Source of the DNA: Treponema_B putidum
Lineage (GTDB): Bacteria; Spirochaetota; Spirochaetia; Treponematales; Treponemataceae
NCBI RefSeq assembly: GCF_007830595.1
Contig: NZ_VLLD01000005.1
DNA length: 64,000 nt
Reading direction: 5' to 3' (one strand)
Both the position numbers and the translations under genes were made by a program. The notes under the pieces were generated by a model. That model was not told the origin of the DNA. It did not search any database and saw only the letters and a list, made by a program, of their open reading frames with translations. Shown piece after piece: positions 40,663 to 49,831 of the stretch (position 1 is its first letter; the number at the start of each line of letters is the position of its first letter).

Positions 40663-40682
40663 AAATTTTAGATATTCTATGT

Positions 40683-41309
40683 ATGAAGTATTTAAGAAAA
40701 CCTTTTAAATATACATATAAGAATGCCGTACTAGCCATAGCTATTATAAATGCGGCCGTTTTTGTGTTTACGAGTCTCTTTAAAAACCTTAGTGCATATC
40801 TGGGTTTGACTCCTTTCCTGGTAGTATATGCACAAACTTATTGGCAGTTTTTCACTTATCAATTCGTTCATGGAGATTTTTTTCATTTGGTATTTAACAT
40901 GCTTGCTCTATTCTTTTTCGGCGTGCCGGTAGAAAGAAAAATCGGAACAAAGGAATTTATACTTTATTATCTTTTGATAGGTACAATCGATGGAGTTTTG
41001 AGCTTTTTGGCATATGCTGTGACAGGATTCAATATTACCCTTGTAGGTGCTTCGGGTGCAATTTTCGGTGTTTTACTTTTATATGCCGTAATTTATCCAA
41101 ACTCAGTGATCTACCTTTGGGCGGTGATTCCCGTACCTGCTCCTCTTTTGATTTTAGGTTATGCCGTAATCGAGTTAATAAGCATTTTCTCTGTAGGTGA
41201 CGGAATAGCTCATTTGACCCACTTTATAGGACTCCTTACAGGCTGGGTATATATAAGAATCCGCTTCGGAATAAAACCTCTTAAAGTCTGGAATTCAACG
41301 GGACGGTGA
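40683..41309 (+). CDS. Rhomboid-family intramembrane serine protease
   Basis: A 208-residue membrane protein with six helices. WQFFTYQFVHGDFFHLVFNMLALFFFG is the conserved first region, GASGAIFGVLLLYAV holds the catalytic Ser (GASGA), and AHLTHFIGLLTGW holds the catalytic His region. Rhomboids cut within membranes. It begins 21 bases after the cyclase stop, and the next gene overlaps its stop as GTGA. Confidence 0.9.
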   Translation: MKYLRKPFKYTYKNAVLAIAIINAAVFVFTSLFKNLSAYLGLTPFLVVYAQTYWQFFTYQFVHGDFFHLVFNMLALFFFGVPVERKIGTKEFILYYLLIGTIDGVLSFLAYAVTGFNITLVGASGAIFGVLLLYAVIYPNSVIYLWAVIPVPAPLLILGYAVIELISIFSVGDGIAHLTHFIGLLTGWVYIRIRFGIKPLKVWNSTGR

Positions 41310-42010
41310 AATTATCCGATAATAATGTTATGAGAAAGTTAATAGCGGGAACTCTTTTTTTTATAAGTTTTTATTTATATGCGGATACTTATTCCGGCGC
41401 TTCCGACAGTGATGCTTTGATTGTAAGAGCTCCTGTCTGGGTCTTTGTTGATGAAGCCCCAAAAGGAATCGATGATGAGAATAAGGCTGAATTTATTCCG
41501 CCTAAAGAAGCCCTACTTAAACTTTCGGCTTATATCATCTCAGGCATGACCTACGGTTTAAACTTTGTATATACTCCCTTGGACAAAAAACGTAATGTAG
41601 AGGAGCTCTTTGAGCTTGAGCCTGTTTTTACACCAAGTACCGAAAATATAAAGATTACAGACGTAAGGGTTAAATACCCCTACTGCTATTCTTGGGCCGA
41701 ATACGGCATCCCCGAATCCTATGCCGGGCATTTTAAACTCTGGACAAAAAATGCTCATAAAACGATAAAGGGGAGGGGAAAGGGAGACCGGTTTAATGAG
41801 CTTGAAGGGGTCTATGCAGCTTATACCGATGCGGTAAAAAATGCCGTGCGGGAGTATGCACGGGGGTTTTTAAAAAATAAGCCTAAAGAAATTCGAGGGG
41901 CTGTTTTGATAAAATCTCCTCCCCGCCTATTTGTAGAATCGGGCTTTTTTAAGGCAGAGCTTGAACTTTATATCCAAATAGATGAAATTATAAAATATAC
42001 GGTTTTTTAA
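41306..42010 (+). CDS. Exported protein of unknown function
   Basis: The GTG at 41306 overlaps the rhomboid TGA as GTGA, which supports it as start. The N-terminus (MKLSDNNVMRKLIAGTLFFISFYLYADTYSG) is a Sec signal with cleavage near ADT. The 234-residue product shows EDAPKGIDDENKAEFIPPKEALLKLSAYIISGMTYG-type text and a TPSTENIKITDVRVKYPYCYSWAEYG segment. No known motif. It could be a periplasmic protein of Treponema only. It ends three bases before the Dus gene. Confidence 0.6.
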   Translation: MKLSDNNVMRKLIAGTLFFISFYLYADTYSGASDSDALIVRAPVWVFVDEAPKGIDDENKAEFIPPKEALLKLSAYIISGMTYGLNFVYTPLDKKRNVEELFELEPVFTPSTENIKITDVRVKYPYCYSWAEYGIPESYAGHFKLWTKNAHKTIKGRGKGDRFNELEGVYAAYTDAVKNAVREYARGFLKNKPKEIRGAVLIKSPPRLFVESGFFKAELELYIQIDEIIKYTVF

Positions 42011-42013
42011 CTT

Positions 42014-43027
42014 ATGAATTTTATATCGGCACCTATGGCAGCAATAACCCATTCCGCTTTTAGAAGGTTGGTTGCCTGTTTTAAAGAGCCTGGTGAGTAT
42101 TTTTCTGAAATGATACATGCTCCCTCGGCTGTTTCAGGCGGAGGTTTTGAAAAATGGTATTTTAGGGCCAATCCCTCGCCTGAAAAACTTGTTTGGCAGA
42201 TTACAAGCCCTGATGAGAAGGCTGCGGCCGATTGCGTTCCCATTTTGCTTCGGCACGGAGGCTTCGCAGTTGACTTGAATATGGGCTGCTGTGCTCCGCA
42301 GATTGTAAACACCGGTGCAGGTTTTGCATGGATGAAAAAGCCGCTTTCCGAGGCGGCCTCATTGGTAAGCAAGGTTAAAAAAGCTGTTTTGCTGTATGAT
42401 GAGCAAAAGGCCGGGCCGCAAGCAGTTCCTATCCGCCTTAGTGTAAAACTCCGCTTAGGTGAAGAAGAAAACTATGGCCGGCTTTTATCCTTTTGCAAGA
42501 TGCTTGTTTCTGAAGGAGTAGATCTAATTACCCTCCATCCCCGTACCCAAAAACAAAAATATTCACGTCCTTGTAAACATGAATACATATCCCGTCTTGC
42601 TTCCGATTTGCCGATTCCGGTCTACGGAAACGGAGATATAAATTCTCTTGAAACCTTAAAAAAAATCAACTCAAAATACCCCTGTTCCGGCTGGATGATA
42701 GGCCGTGCGGCAGTACAAAAACCGTGGATTTTTTACGAACTTTCAAAGATCAATTTAAAAAAGGGAGCAATCGAAAACACAGAAAAAAAAATTGAAATAG
42801 ATCTATTAAAAACGGCAGACTTATTTTTAAGCTTTTTGCAGGAAGAACAGCCTCAAGAATTTTACCTTACAAGAGCTCAACGGTTTTTTGCGTTTTTTTG
42901 CGATAATTTCAGTTTTGCTCACCACATAAAAAGCAAAGTTCTAAATTGCAAAGGCCTTGACGATATGCTTCATAATTTAAGCACTTACTTTGAAGAAGTA
43001 CCCGAAGACAGGCTCATAAGGGTTTAA
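42014..43027 (+). CDS. tRNA-dihydrouridine synthase
   Basis: A 337-residue TIM-barrel flavoenzyme. SAPMAAITHSAFRRL (start of the barrel), VDLNMGCCAPQIVNTGAGFAWMKKP (catalytic Cys region), VKLRLGEEENY and LITLHPRTQKQKYSRPCKHEYI (FMN and tRNA contacts), PVYGNGDINSLE and WMIGRAAVQKPWIF are all Dus motifs. It reduces uridines in tRNA D-loops. The motif after the N-x-G-C core is CCAP rather than the usual CPxxK, a modest divergence. It is the last gene of the plus-strand run starting near 37.9 kb. Confidence 0.92.
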   Translation: MNFISAPMAAITHSAFRRLVACFKEPGEYFSEMIHAPSAVSGGGFEKWYFRANPSPEKLVWQITSPDEKAAADCVPILLRHGGFAVDLNMGCCAPQIVNTGAGFAWMKKPLSEAASLVSKVKKAVLLYDEQKAGPQAVPIRLSVKLRLGEEENYGRLLSFCKMLVSEGVDLITLHPRTQKQKYSRPCKHEYISRLASDLPIPVYGNGDINSLETLKKINSKYPCSGWMIGRAAVQKPWIFYELSKINLKKGAIENTEKKIEIDLLKTADLFLSFLQEEQPQEFYLTRAQRFFAFFCDNFSFAHHIKSKVLNCKGLDDMLHNLSTYFEEVPEDRLIRV

Positions 43028-43074
43028 TTTTTTTGATGTAAACATTTTAATAATACATACCACGTACTTATATT

Positions 43075-44640
43075 TCAGTGTTTTTTCATCAGTTTTTCTT
43101 CATAAAAAACCGAGCGTTTTTCAATTTCGGAATTAAGCTTTTTTAAGCCTTTTTCTTCAAGCAGGGTTTTTTCGCCTGAAAATAAGGAGCGGCCCAGACC
43201 CAAACCCTTTGCATCGAATTCGATGCCCATACTTTCTACAACAGTGGGAAAAAGATCGAAGGTTGTAAATAGCCGGTTTTTATTCTTATCCGTTGTTTTT
43301 GCCGAATTTATAAAAGCATTGTAGGGGTGTCTGTTTTGTAGTTTCACGGTCGGCAGGTATAAATCCCCGCCCATGTATAAGTGATCCCCCAAAATGACTA
43401 TTGTAGTATTTTTATAAAAGTCTTGAGTTTTAGCCCATTCTACAAAATCATAGGCTTTTTTTGATGCACCGGCGTAGACATTGTGTATTTTTTCAAAATA
43501 AAGGTTGGGACATTTTTCGTCGGCATAACCGCGGGGAGAGTGTGTGTCGGCAGTAAAAAAAATATAGACAAAAGGTTTATCTTCTTTTGAAAGTTCCGTA
43601 AGGTCTTCCCTTGCAAATTGATAGAGCTTTTCGTCCTCAAAGCCCCACCATACATTATAACCTTGAGGAATTCTTCCGTTTTCAACAAAGTAAGAATAAT
43701 CTTGAACTTTAAAATTTTTATGACCGGTTAAAAAATTACCCAAGCAGCCGAAATTTTTATCTGCTGCCATACTGAACACAAGATTATATCCGTTATCGTA
43801 TAAAAGGTCTCCTAGCCCGTAACCTCCTTCCATAAACCTATCGATTTTTAGTAAGGAAGTATTCAAGGATGAAATTTTAAAAGAAGATGCATCAAAAGAA
43901 GGAAGATTTAAAATTAACGGGACTCCCATATTTAGGGAGGTAAAGGAAGCTATCGAATGAGAGGTTCCCATAACTTGGGTACCTCCGCCCAATTTTTCAC
44001 AGTGGCTGAATGAAAGGTTTTGCTCGGCTATCCCGCGTAATTCCGGAATAAGGTCATAACGGGATAAGCCTCCGAATTCCTTTGATGTAGCGCTTATTTC
44101 CATCGATTCAAGGTAGAGGATTATAAGATTCCTCTTTTTTTGAGGAAAGGTAAACTTTACTTTTGAAGGATCGATATAGTTAGTTTCATAAAGGTCTGTC
44201 GGATGGCTCAATTTATAATAGGCATATTGAATATACTCGAATTTATATTGGCAATATCCTAAAATAATGCACAGATAAATTGCCGTATAAAGACGGGGTC
44301 TCTTTATCAAGACAGGGAAAATACGGTAAGTTTTTTCTTGCTTTGTTGTTAAAATAAATTTTGTCTCTTTTAATATTAAAACAAGGTTTACAATGGATAG
44401 TATTATAGGAATTACAAGTGCCTTTATATAAAAACTTAGAAGAATTTCACTGCTTGTGCCGTCAATGGGTGTTACGGTAGTAAAGATAAGCTGATCTATT
44501 TGGGCATGAGGAAAAACTCCTAAAAGCCAGATTATAAGCATTATAAGAAAAGCGTACAAAAATACAAAAAGGCTGCCTAAAAAAGCTTGCTTTTTCTTTT
44601 CTTTTTTATTTGTGAATTCAATTTTTTCTCTTATAAACAT
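43075..44640 (-). CDS. LTA synthase-like sulfatase-fold phosphoglycerol transferase
   Basis: A 521-residue protein with four hydrophobic helices in the first about 135 residues (one near 20-42, others at 68-95 and 118-135), then a periplasmic alkaline-phosphatase-superfamily domain. Catalytic-site patterns are NLIILYLESMEISATS (metal-binding Glu), GGGTQVMGTSHSIASFTSLNMG (nucleophile Thr/Ser region), FFTADTHSPRG and VILGDHLYMGGD (Asp-His metal ligands). The family transfers phosphoglycerol or phosphoethanolamine onto envelope glycans or lipids (OpgB/LtaS-like). The exact acceptor is unknown. Confidence 0.85.
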   Translation of the reverse strand: MFIREKIEFTNKKEKKKQAFLGSLFVFLYAFLIMLIIWLLGVFPHAQIDQLIFTTVTPIDGTSSEILLSFYIKALVIPIILSIVNLVLILKETKFILTTKQEKTYRIFPVLIKRPRLYTAIYLCIILGYCQYKFEYIQYAYYKLSHPTDLYETNYIDPSKVKFTFPQKKRNLIILYLESMEISATSKEFGGLSRYDLIPELRGIAEQNLSFSHCEKLGGGTQVMGTSHSIASFTSLNMGVPLILNLPSFDASSFKISSLNTSLLKIDRFMEGGYGLGDLLYDNGYNLVFSMAADKNFGCLGNFLTGHKNFKVQDYSYFVENGRIPQGYNVWWGFEDEKLYQFAREDLTELSKEDKPFVYIFFTADTHSPRGYADEKCPNLYFEKIHNVYAGASKKAYDFVEWAKTQDFYKNTTIVILGDHLYMGGDLYLPTVKLQNRHPYNAFINSAKTTDKNKNRLFTTFDLFPTVVESMGIEFDAKGLGLGRSLFSGEKTLLEEKGLKKLNSEIEKRSVFYEEKLMKKH

Positions 44641-44671
44641 ATCGCATCTTTAAGCTTTCAAGCTAAAAAAT

Positions 44672-45871
44672 TTATCCCGTATATTTATCGAAATATCCCT
44701 GTATAAATATGATAGGGGTTCCCTTGTCGCCGCTTCCCGATGTAAGGTCAGAAAGAGAGCCTATTAGGTCGATAAGCCTCCTCGGTGTAGTCCCTTGAGA
44801 CTCCATAGAGTCTATGTGGGAGGAGGTTTCTTTTTGATGTTTTTCGATATATTCGGCAATTTTTTGCTTTTGTTCTTCTTTGCTTAGGTCTTTAAAGTTG
44901 TTGTCTGCCAGATATTTTAATTTTACCTCATTGGGTTTGCCTTCAAGCCCCTTTGTATAAGCAGGCGAAACAACCGGATCGGCAAGCTCCCAAATTTTGC
45001 CTATCGGATCTTTAAAGGCTCCGTCTCCATAAACCATAACTTCAATGGTTTTGCCTGTTTTTTCTTTTATTATAGCCTGTATCTTATCGACAATGACTTG
45101 AGCATTTTGGGGGAATAGCTTAATTCTGTCATCCCCGGATTTATTGGAACCTAAGAGGCCGTAAGTTGAATTAAAGCCGCTTCCGTTTACAGGGCTGCTC
45201 AAAATATCGTCGAGGCCTAAAACGGTCTTTGCTCCGGCTTTTTTTAAAAGTTTTTTTGTTCTGTTCCGTGTATGAATATCGCAGGCTAAAACCGAATCGG
45301 TGTATTCTATTATTTTTTTGGAATCATTGGATAAGATTACAAAGGATTCGGGATTATGCTTTTTGATTATAGAATCATAATATTCTATATAGTCCATCCC
45401 TGTAAATTTATGCTTGTGGTCTCCGAATTTACTTCTAAATTCTTCTCTTGTAAAGGAATTTGTCCATGGATTTACATCGGAATCTTCAAAGACATCGGGG
45501 TCAATCAAGTGGTTGCCTACCTCATCGCTGGGATAGCTTAACATAATAATGAGCTTGTTTTTTGAACGGGCGATGCCTTCCAAACAAACGGAAAAACGGT
45601 TTCGGCTTAAAATCGGAAAGATTAAGCCTATGCATGAATCTCCGAATTTTGCCTTTATATCGGCTGCTATATCATCGGCTGTTGCATAGTTTCCCTGTGC
45701 ACGGGCCACTATGGACTCCGTAACGGAAAGAATATCTTTATCATTTATTGTAAAGTTTTCGGCTTTTGCGGCATTTAGAAGAGTTTCGGCAGCAATGGAG
45801 GCTATGTCATCCCCCTCGCGTATTATCGGAGCAATCAGCCCCCTGGATGTAGTTCCTATAAATTTCTTCAT
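44672..45871 (-). CDS. CofE-like F420-0:gamma-glutamyl ligase family protein
   Basis: A 399-residue protein with CofE-fold features: TSRGLIAPIIREGDDI at the start, LSVTESIVARAQGNY (the SE..A..G motif at the nucleotide-metal site), GLDDILSSPVNGSG and VMVYGDGAFKDPIGKIWELADPVVSPAYTKGL. CofE adds glutamate to coenzyme F420-0. Spirochaetes are not known to make F420, so another amide-ligase role is likely. The protein is longer than archaeal CofE (about 250 residues), with a C-terminal extension. It starts 145 bases from the divergent DUF4349 gene. Confidence 0.75.
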   Translation of the reverse strand: MKKFIGTTSRGLIAPIIREGDDIASIAAETLLNAAKAENFTINDKDILSVTESIVARAQGNYATADDIAADIKAKFGDSCIGLIFPILSRNRFSVCLEGIARSKNKLIIMLSYPSDEVGNHLIDPDVFEDSDVNPWTNSFTREEFRSKFGDHKHKFTGMDYIEYYDSIIKKHNPESFVILSNDSKKIIEYTDSVLACDIHTRNRTKKLLKKAGAKTVLGLDDILSSPVNGSGFNSTYGLLGSNKSGDDRIKLFPQNAQVIVDKIQAIIKEKTGKTIEVMVYGDGAFKDPIGKIWELADPVVSPAYTKGLEGKPNEVKLKYLADNNFKDLSKEEQKQKIAEYIEKHQKETSSHIDSMESQGTTPRRLIDLIGSLSDLTSGSGDKGTPIIFIQGYFDKYTG

Positions 45872-46016
45872 TTCGAACCTCGAAAGGATATTATATGGCC
45901 TTTTTTTTTGTTTGTCAATAAGTTTTTTATTACTTGTTTTTTAATATAAAGACATCGACTGCCCATTGTAAAATAAAATAAATTATGTTAAACTTTTTGC
46001 AGATGAGGGGAATAAA

Positions 46017-46916
46017 ATGAAAAAAATTGCCTTTAGTTTTTTATGTTTAACTCTGATACTCAGTTTTTTTCTTTCTTGCGGAGGGAGAAAAGATGCTTAT
46101 GAAGCCGCCAAAAGCGGCCGAACTGAAAATTACATGTCCGAATCCAAAAGTGCATTATCAGATTCCGCTTTTACTGAAGACAAAAAAGAGTCTGAGGATG
46201 TTAATATTGCAAGTTTAGATAACACCGAAAACAACAATATCGAAAGAAAACTTATAAAAACGGGTTTTATAGAATTTGAAACTGAAGATATAAAAAAAAC
46301 AAGGGAAATAATCGAAAACCTTGTAAAAAAATATCAAGCCTATATAAGTCAAGAAGATGAGAAACATTTTTATTCCGGCCTTAGACAAACAATTATTGTT
46401 AGAATACCAAAACAAAACTTTGATGTTTTTTTAAATGAGCTCACTGCCGGTATTAAAAAACTTGATAATAAAAATATTACGGTTGAAGATGTTACGGAAG
46501 AATTTGTAGACAGCCTTGCCCGATTAAGGGTAAAAAAAGAAACGGAACAGACTTATTTAAAAATTTTAGGCCAAGCAAAAACGGTAAAAGATATTTTAGA
46601 AGTACAAAATCAAATTCAATATTTACGCTCCGATATTGAGTCAATCGAGGGCCGTTTATGCTATTTACAAAATTCGGTAAATTACAGCACCTTAAATATT
46701 TCAATGTATCAAAATATTACCGATGGTACGGCAAAGCCGTCATTCTTTACAAAATCCTTTGATGCTATAAAAGACGGAATAAGTCTTTTTAGCGATATAA
46801 TTATAGGTATCCTTTACCTTTGGATATTTATACTTATCATTATAGCGGTTTTAGTAATTATCATCAAAAAAAGACGCAATAAAAAAAGATTAAAGGAAAA
46901 ACTTTTAGATAATTAG
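46017..46916 (+). CDS. DUF4349 lipoprotein with C-terminal membrane helix
   Basis: A 299-residue lipoprotein. The signal ends in a lipobox LSFFLSC with the lipid Cys at residue 21. DUF4349 follows: KLIKTGFIEFETEDIKKTREIIENLV, then VEDVTEEFVDSLARLRVKKETEQTYLKIL and VQNQIQYLRSDIESIEGRLCYL, a coiled coil. It closes with one membrane helix at about 258-283 and a basic tail. The stop overlaps the convergent gene by four bases. Confidence 0.85.
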   Translation: MKKIAFSFLCLTLILSFFLSCGGRKDAYEAAKSGRTENYMSESKSALSDSAFTEDKKESEDVNIASLDNTENNNIERKLIKTGFIEFETEDIKKTREIIENLVKKYQAYISQEDEKHFYSGLRQTIIVRIPKQNFDVFLNELTAGIKKLDNKNITVEDVTEEFVDSLARLRVKKETEQTYLKILGQAKTVKDILEVQNQIQYLRSDIESIEGRLCYLQNSVNYSTLNISMYQNITDGTAKPSFFTKSFDAIKDGISLFSDIIIGILYLWIFILIIIAVLVIIIKKRRNKKRLKEKLLDN

Positions 46917-47536
46917 GTATTCATCGAAATTATAAGCTCTATTTCGCCGGTAGGAAGGGGGACTTTTTCGGCTATCAGCTCTATTGAAAGACCTTTTTTA
47001 GCCATTTCAATTATCTGTTCCTTCATCGAAGCTGTCCGATCGGGAACAATCCCTGATTTAGGAGCTAGAATTTGTTTTGTATATATCTTAATAGGTTCAT
47101 CTTCGATATAAATATTTTCTTTTTTAGTTACTTGCTTTGGATGTCCGTTCTCCCTTATACCTCCATTTGAGGTTATAGGCCTTTCGGCTTTTGCCATAAC
47201 ATTTTTATCAAAGCCGGAAAAGGAATCGGCCTTGACTGTTTCAGCAAGGCTTTGGTAAACCCTTTCGGCAGCGCTTCGTTTTTCTTCTTCTTTTCCGGCA
47301 AGCAATATACGCTTGTCCAACTCAAGAATAAGACTGTTGACTTCCCTAATTTTATCTTCCATTATTGTAACGGACTGATCGGTTTGAAAAGCAATTTGCG
47401 CTACCAATTTTTGAGTTTCATTTTTTATATTATTTATCGAAGCCCTATCAGAAAATTGATTTTTAAACTTAAAATAAAAAAAGAGGATTAAAAAAATATT
47501 TAATACCAATAAAACAATTGCAATAATATTTATCAT
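46913..47536 (-). CDS. Membrane-anchored coiled-coil protein, end of the flhF-fliA operon
   Basis: A 207-residue protein: one membrane helix at residues 4-24, then a coiled coil (SDRASINNIKNETQKLVAQIAFQ, then EDKIREVNSLILELDKRIL). It ends in a short helix-turn-helix-like segment (MKEQIIEMAKKGLSIELIAEKVPLPTGEIELIISM). That tail recalls motifs that count cell-surface or pilus-type regulators, but I cannot identify the family. Treponemes keep hypothetical genes of this kind beside fliA, so a motility link is plausible. The start overlaps the next upstream gene's stop. Confidence 0.65.
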   Translation of the reverse strand: MINIIAIVLLVLNIFLILFFYFKFKNQFSDRASINNIKNETQKLVAQIAFQTDQSVTIMEDKIREVNSLILELDKRILLAGKEEEKRSAAERVYQSLAETVKADSFSGFDKNVMAKAERPITSNGGIRENGHPKQVTKKENIYIEDEPIKIYTKQILAPKSGIVPDRTASMKEQIIEMAKKGLSIELIAEKVPLPTGEIELIISMNT

Positions 47537-47871
47537 CCCGAAATATCCACCCTTTGTCCCAAAGAAGGGTCTTTTATATATTCTTCAGTATCAGGCTCCT
47601 GCTCGGTTTGAGGTGTGGTTTGTTTTTTTGAACTTTCTTCTTTCTTGTTTTCCTCTTCAGGAGACCTTCCGTCCTTATTAATTCTAAGATTTTCATTATT
47701 GTCGGAATCTACAATCTGAACAGTGCTTAATCTTTTTTCTGCATCAATTTTATTTTGCTGCTGCTGAGCATCCTTTACCATAGAAGCAAGCTGCTGTTCG
47801 GCTCCCTGCTGTTTGCCGACTTTAGCCATTTGAGCATATAGAGTTTGCAAATCAATTGGTTGAATAGCCAC
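47533..47871 (-). CDS. Small Gln/Glu-rich protein of unknown function in the fliA operon
   Basis: I placed the start at the GTG at 47871, preceded by AAGAAGG at a good distance; the upstream extension to 47940 is DUF342 coding sequence in another frame. The 112-residue product is charged and low-complexity (QQQQNKIDAEKRLSTVQIV, EEENKKEESSKKQTTPQTEQ) and ends in LGQRVDISG. It overlaps the DUF342 gene by 20 bases. No function is recognised. Confidence 0.6.
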   Translation of the reverse strand: MAIQPIDLQTLYAQMAKVGKQQGAEQQLASMVKDAQQQQNKIDAEKRLSTVQIVDSDNNENLRINKDGRSPEEENKKEESSKKQTTPQTEQEPDTEEYIKDPSLGQRVDISG

Positions 47872-49822
47872 TTGGAACCTTCTTAAAATCCTCTTCGTTT
47901 TCTTCCTGATACTTTCCGTAACGTACAATTCCCTTGTCAAGATAGAATGTAGTAGCTTTACAATCCATCCTTACATCCTCGGCAGTGTCCCTTATTACTA
48001 TGCGTACTCCCGGATATACATGTCCTGAAGCGGAAACCCTGCCTTGATTTTTCAATGTATTTAGATATTCTTTTATTTGGGTAATTTCTTTTTGTACTTC
48101 GTTAATCTCGGTTTGAAGAGTATATTTATACTCGTTCATTTTATTATAATTTTCTTCTTTGTCTTTTGGCAGTTCTCCCCGCTTGGATTTAAGCTCTTCA
48201 AGACTCATTAGATTAAGTCTCAGGTCTTCAAGGCTCTTTTGATCCATTTCTTGTTTTTGAAGCAAAAAGTTTAGCCTCTCCTTGCTTTTGGGGTCGAAGC
48301 CTACACTTACCACAAGATCGTTCCCGCCTGAAACGCTGCCCAAATTTCTGGCCGAAATAGATTCGGAGGCACTTAAATTGCCGCTTATTATGTCGGCTTT
48401 TTTTCCGCGGCATATGATTTTGCGGTTAGCCATTACATTCGATTTTATAATACCGTCCGAAACAATTACCATATCTCCGGCCTCAACTACGTCTGTGTTT
48501 TGAATAAATTTAGACCATATGGATTTGCCCGCTCTTATTGCGCCGCCTTCTTTACCCATGATGCCCTGACTTACAACTATATCGCCTTCGGTATCAAGCT
48601 CCGCCCTGCCGACCGAGCCTTTTACCTCAATATTACCGGAGGCTTTTATAACAAAGCCGTCATCGACATTTCCGTTTACAAATACGGAGCCTAAGAATGT
48701 AATATTTCCGGTTCTGATTGAAACGTCGCCTTCAACTACATAGATTTCTTGTACCGTAATCTTATTTTTTACTAAAAGAACTTGTCCGTTTACTTCAGCG
48801 ACTATAGTTAAACCATCCGCAGCAATCTTTGTATTTTTGCCTACGGGCATAACAATATCTTTTCCGTTAAGAGCCTCAAGGTATTTTCCCGTAACGGTTT
48901 TTCCGGGCTTTCCTCTTTGGGCAGGAACCTTTTGAGCCACAGGCTGCCCTTCTACAACGTTTTGAATGAGGTTTAATTCCTTAAAATTGATTTGTCCGGA
49001 GCGGGTTTCCTGCAAACGTACCTGTGTGTTATCCACTTCAAAATTATAAATAATCTTTGCATCGGCACCGTTTTGAGGTGCTATACCTTCCGCTACTAAA
49101 TAATCTTCACGGTACACAGGAGAGTCTTGGAATTGTTTGACTCTCTCTTCATTTATTCCGACTATTATTCTGTTATTCTTTAAAAATGCGATAATCGTAT
49201 CTGCGGAAAGGTCAACTCCGCCTGCCGTAGGAGGAGTTACATAAAGGTAGGCCTTCATTTCATCATCGCTTATATTGACGGCCATCGCAGCATCATTGCC
49301 GGGTATCCGTTTATAAGGAGCAACCCTGACATATTCTCCGCTTTTTTCATCCAATATTGGGGTAAGCACATCATCTTCAGGTATGGGAAGAGCTCTGTCT
49401 CTAAACTTGTCTCTTGCGGCCTTTATGTCAAAAAGGCGGCCGTTTCCTGAAGGGGGTGTTACCTTAAAGTAAATGCCGTCTGCTGCACAGAACACATAGC
49501 CCATTCCGTCTTTATTTATAATTGCCTCACCTTCAATTATATCTTCGGCCTCAGGCTTTTCTTCTTCTGTATGTTGAGGTTTTTTTACTTTTATGGTTTC
49601 ATAGGCTCTTATTTTCCATTCTTTTGGAATTATGGCAAAAAAGCCGGAAGCGCCTTTTTGCAGAATTTCATAGTCTATTGATGAAACAGGCATTCCCAGT
49701 TGTATAGCTGCATTAGCAAGGGCTTCATCAAGGGTATCTCCGCTTATATCAACAAAAAAACGCCCTGAATCCAATTCATGCATTTCAGACATTTTTTCTT
49801 GTATTTGATTAAGCCTAATCAT
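47852..49822 (-). CDS. FapA-family (DUF342) protein
   Basis: A 656-residue protein. The N-terminal Jag-like segment (GRFFVDISGDTLDEALANAAIQLGMP, with KGASGFFAIIPKEWKIRAYE) is followed by the DUF342 region (IAPQNGADAKIIYNFEVDNTQ, GQPVAQKVPAQRGKPGKTVTG). A right-handed beta-helix (ITFLGSVFVNGNVDDGFVIKASGNIEVKGSV) comes next, then a coiled coil near residues 515-590. FapA-like proteins modulate kinases or polymers in other bacteria; treponemal members always seem to sit beside fliA. The role in motility is inferred from the operon only. Confidence 0.85.
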   Translation of the reverse strand: MIRLNQIQEKMSEMHELDSGRFFVDISGDTLDEALANAAIQLGMPVSSIDYEILQKGASGFFAIIPKEWKIRAYETIKVKKPQHTEEEKPEAEDIIEGEAIINKDGMGYVFCAADGIYFKVTPPSGNGRLFDIKAARDKFRDRALPIPEDDVLTPILDEKSGEYVRVAPYKRIPGNDAAMAVNISDDEMKAYLYVTPPTAGGVDLSADTIIAFLKNNRIIVGINEERVKQFQDSPVYREDYLVAEGIAPQNGADAKIIYNFEVDNTQVRLQETRSGQINFKELNLIQNVVEGQPVAQKVPAQRGKPGKTVTGKYLEALNGKDIVMPVGKNTKIAADGLTIVAEVNGQVLLVKNKITVQEIYVVEGDVSIRTGNITFLGSVFVNGNVDDGFVIKASGNIEVKGSVGRAELDTEGDIVVSQGIMGKEGGAIRAGKSIWSKFIQNTDVVEAGDMVIVSDGIIKSNVMANRKIICRGKKADIISGNLSASESISARNLGSVSGGNDLVVSVGFDPKSKERLNFLLQKQEMDQKSLEDLRLNLMSLEELKSKRGELPKDKEENYNKMNEYKYTLQTEINEVQKEITQIKEYLNTLKNQGRVSASGHVYPGVRIVIRDTAEDVRMDCKATTFYLDKGIVRYGKYQEENEEDFKKVPSGYSTN

Positions 49823-49831
49823 ATATTCCCC

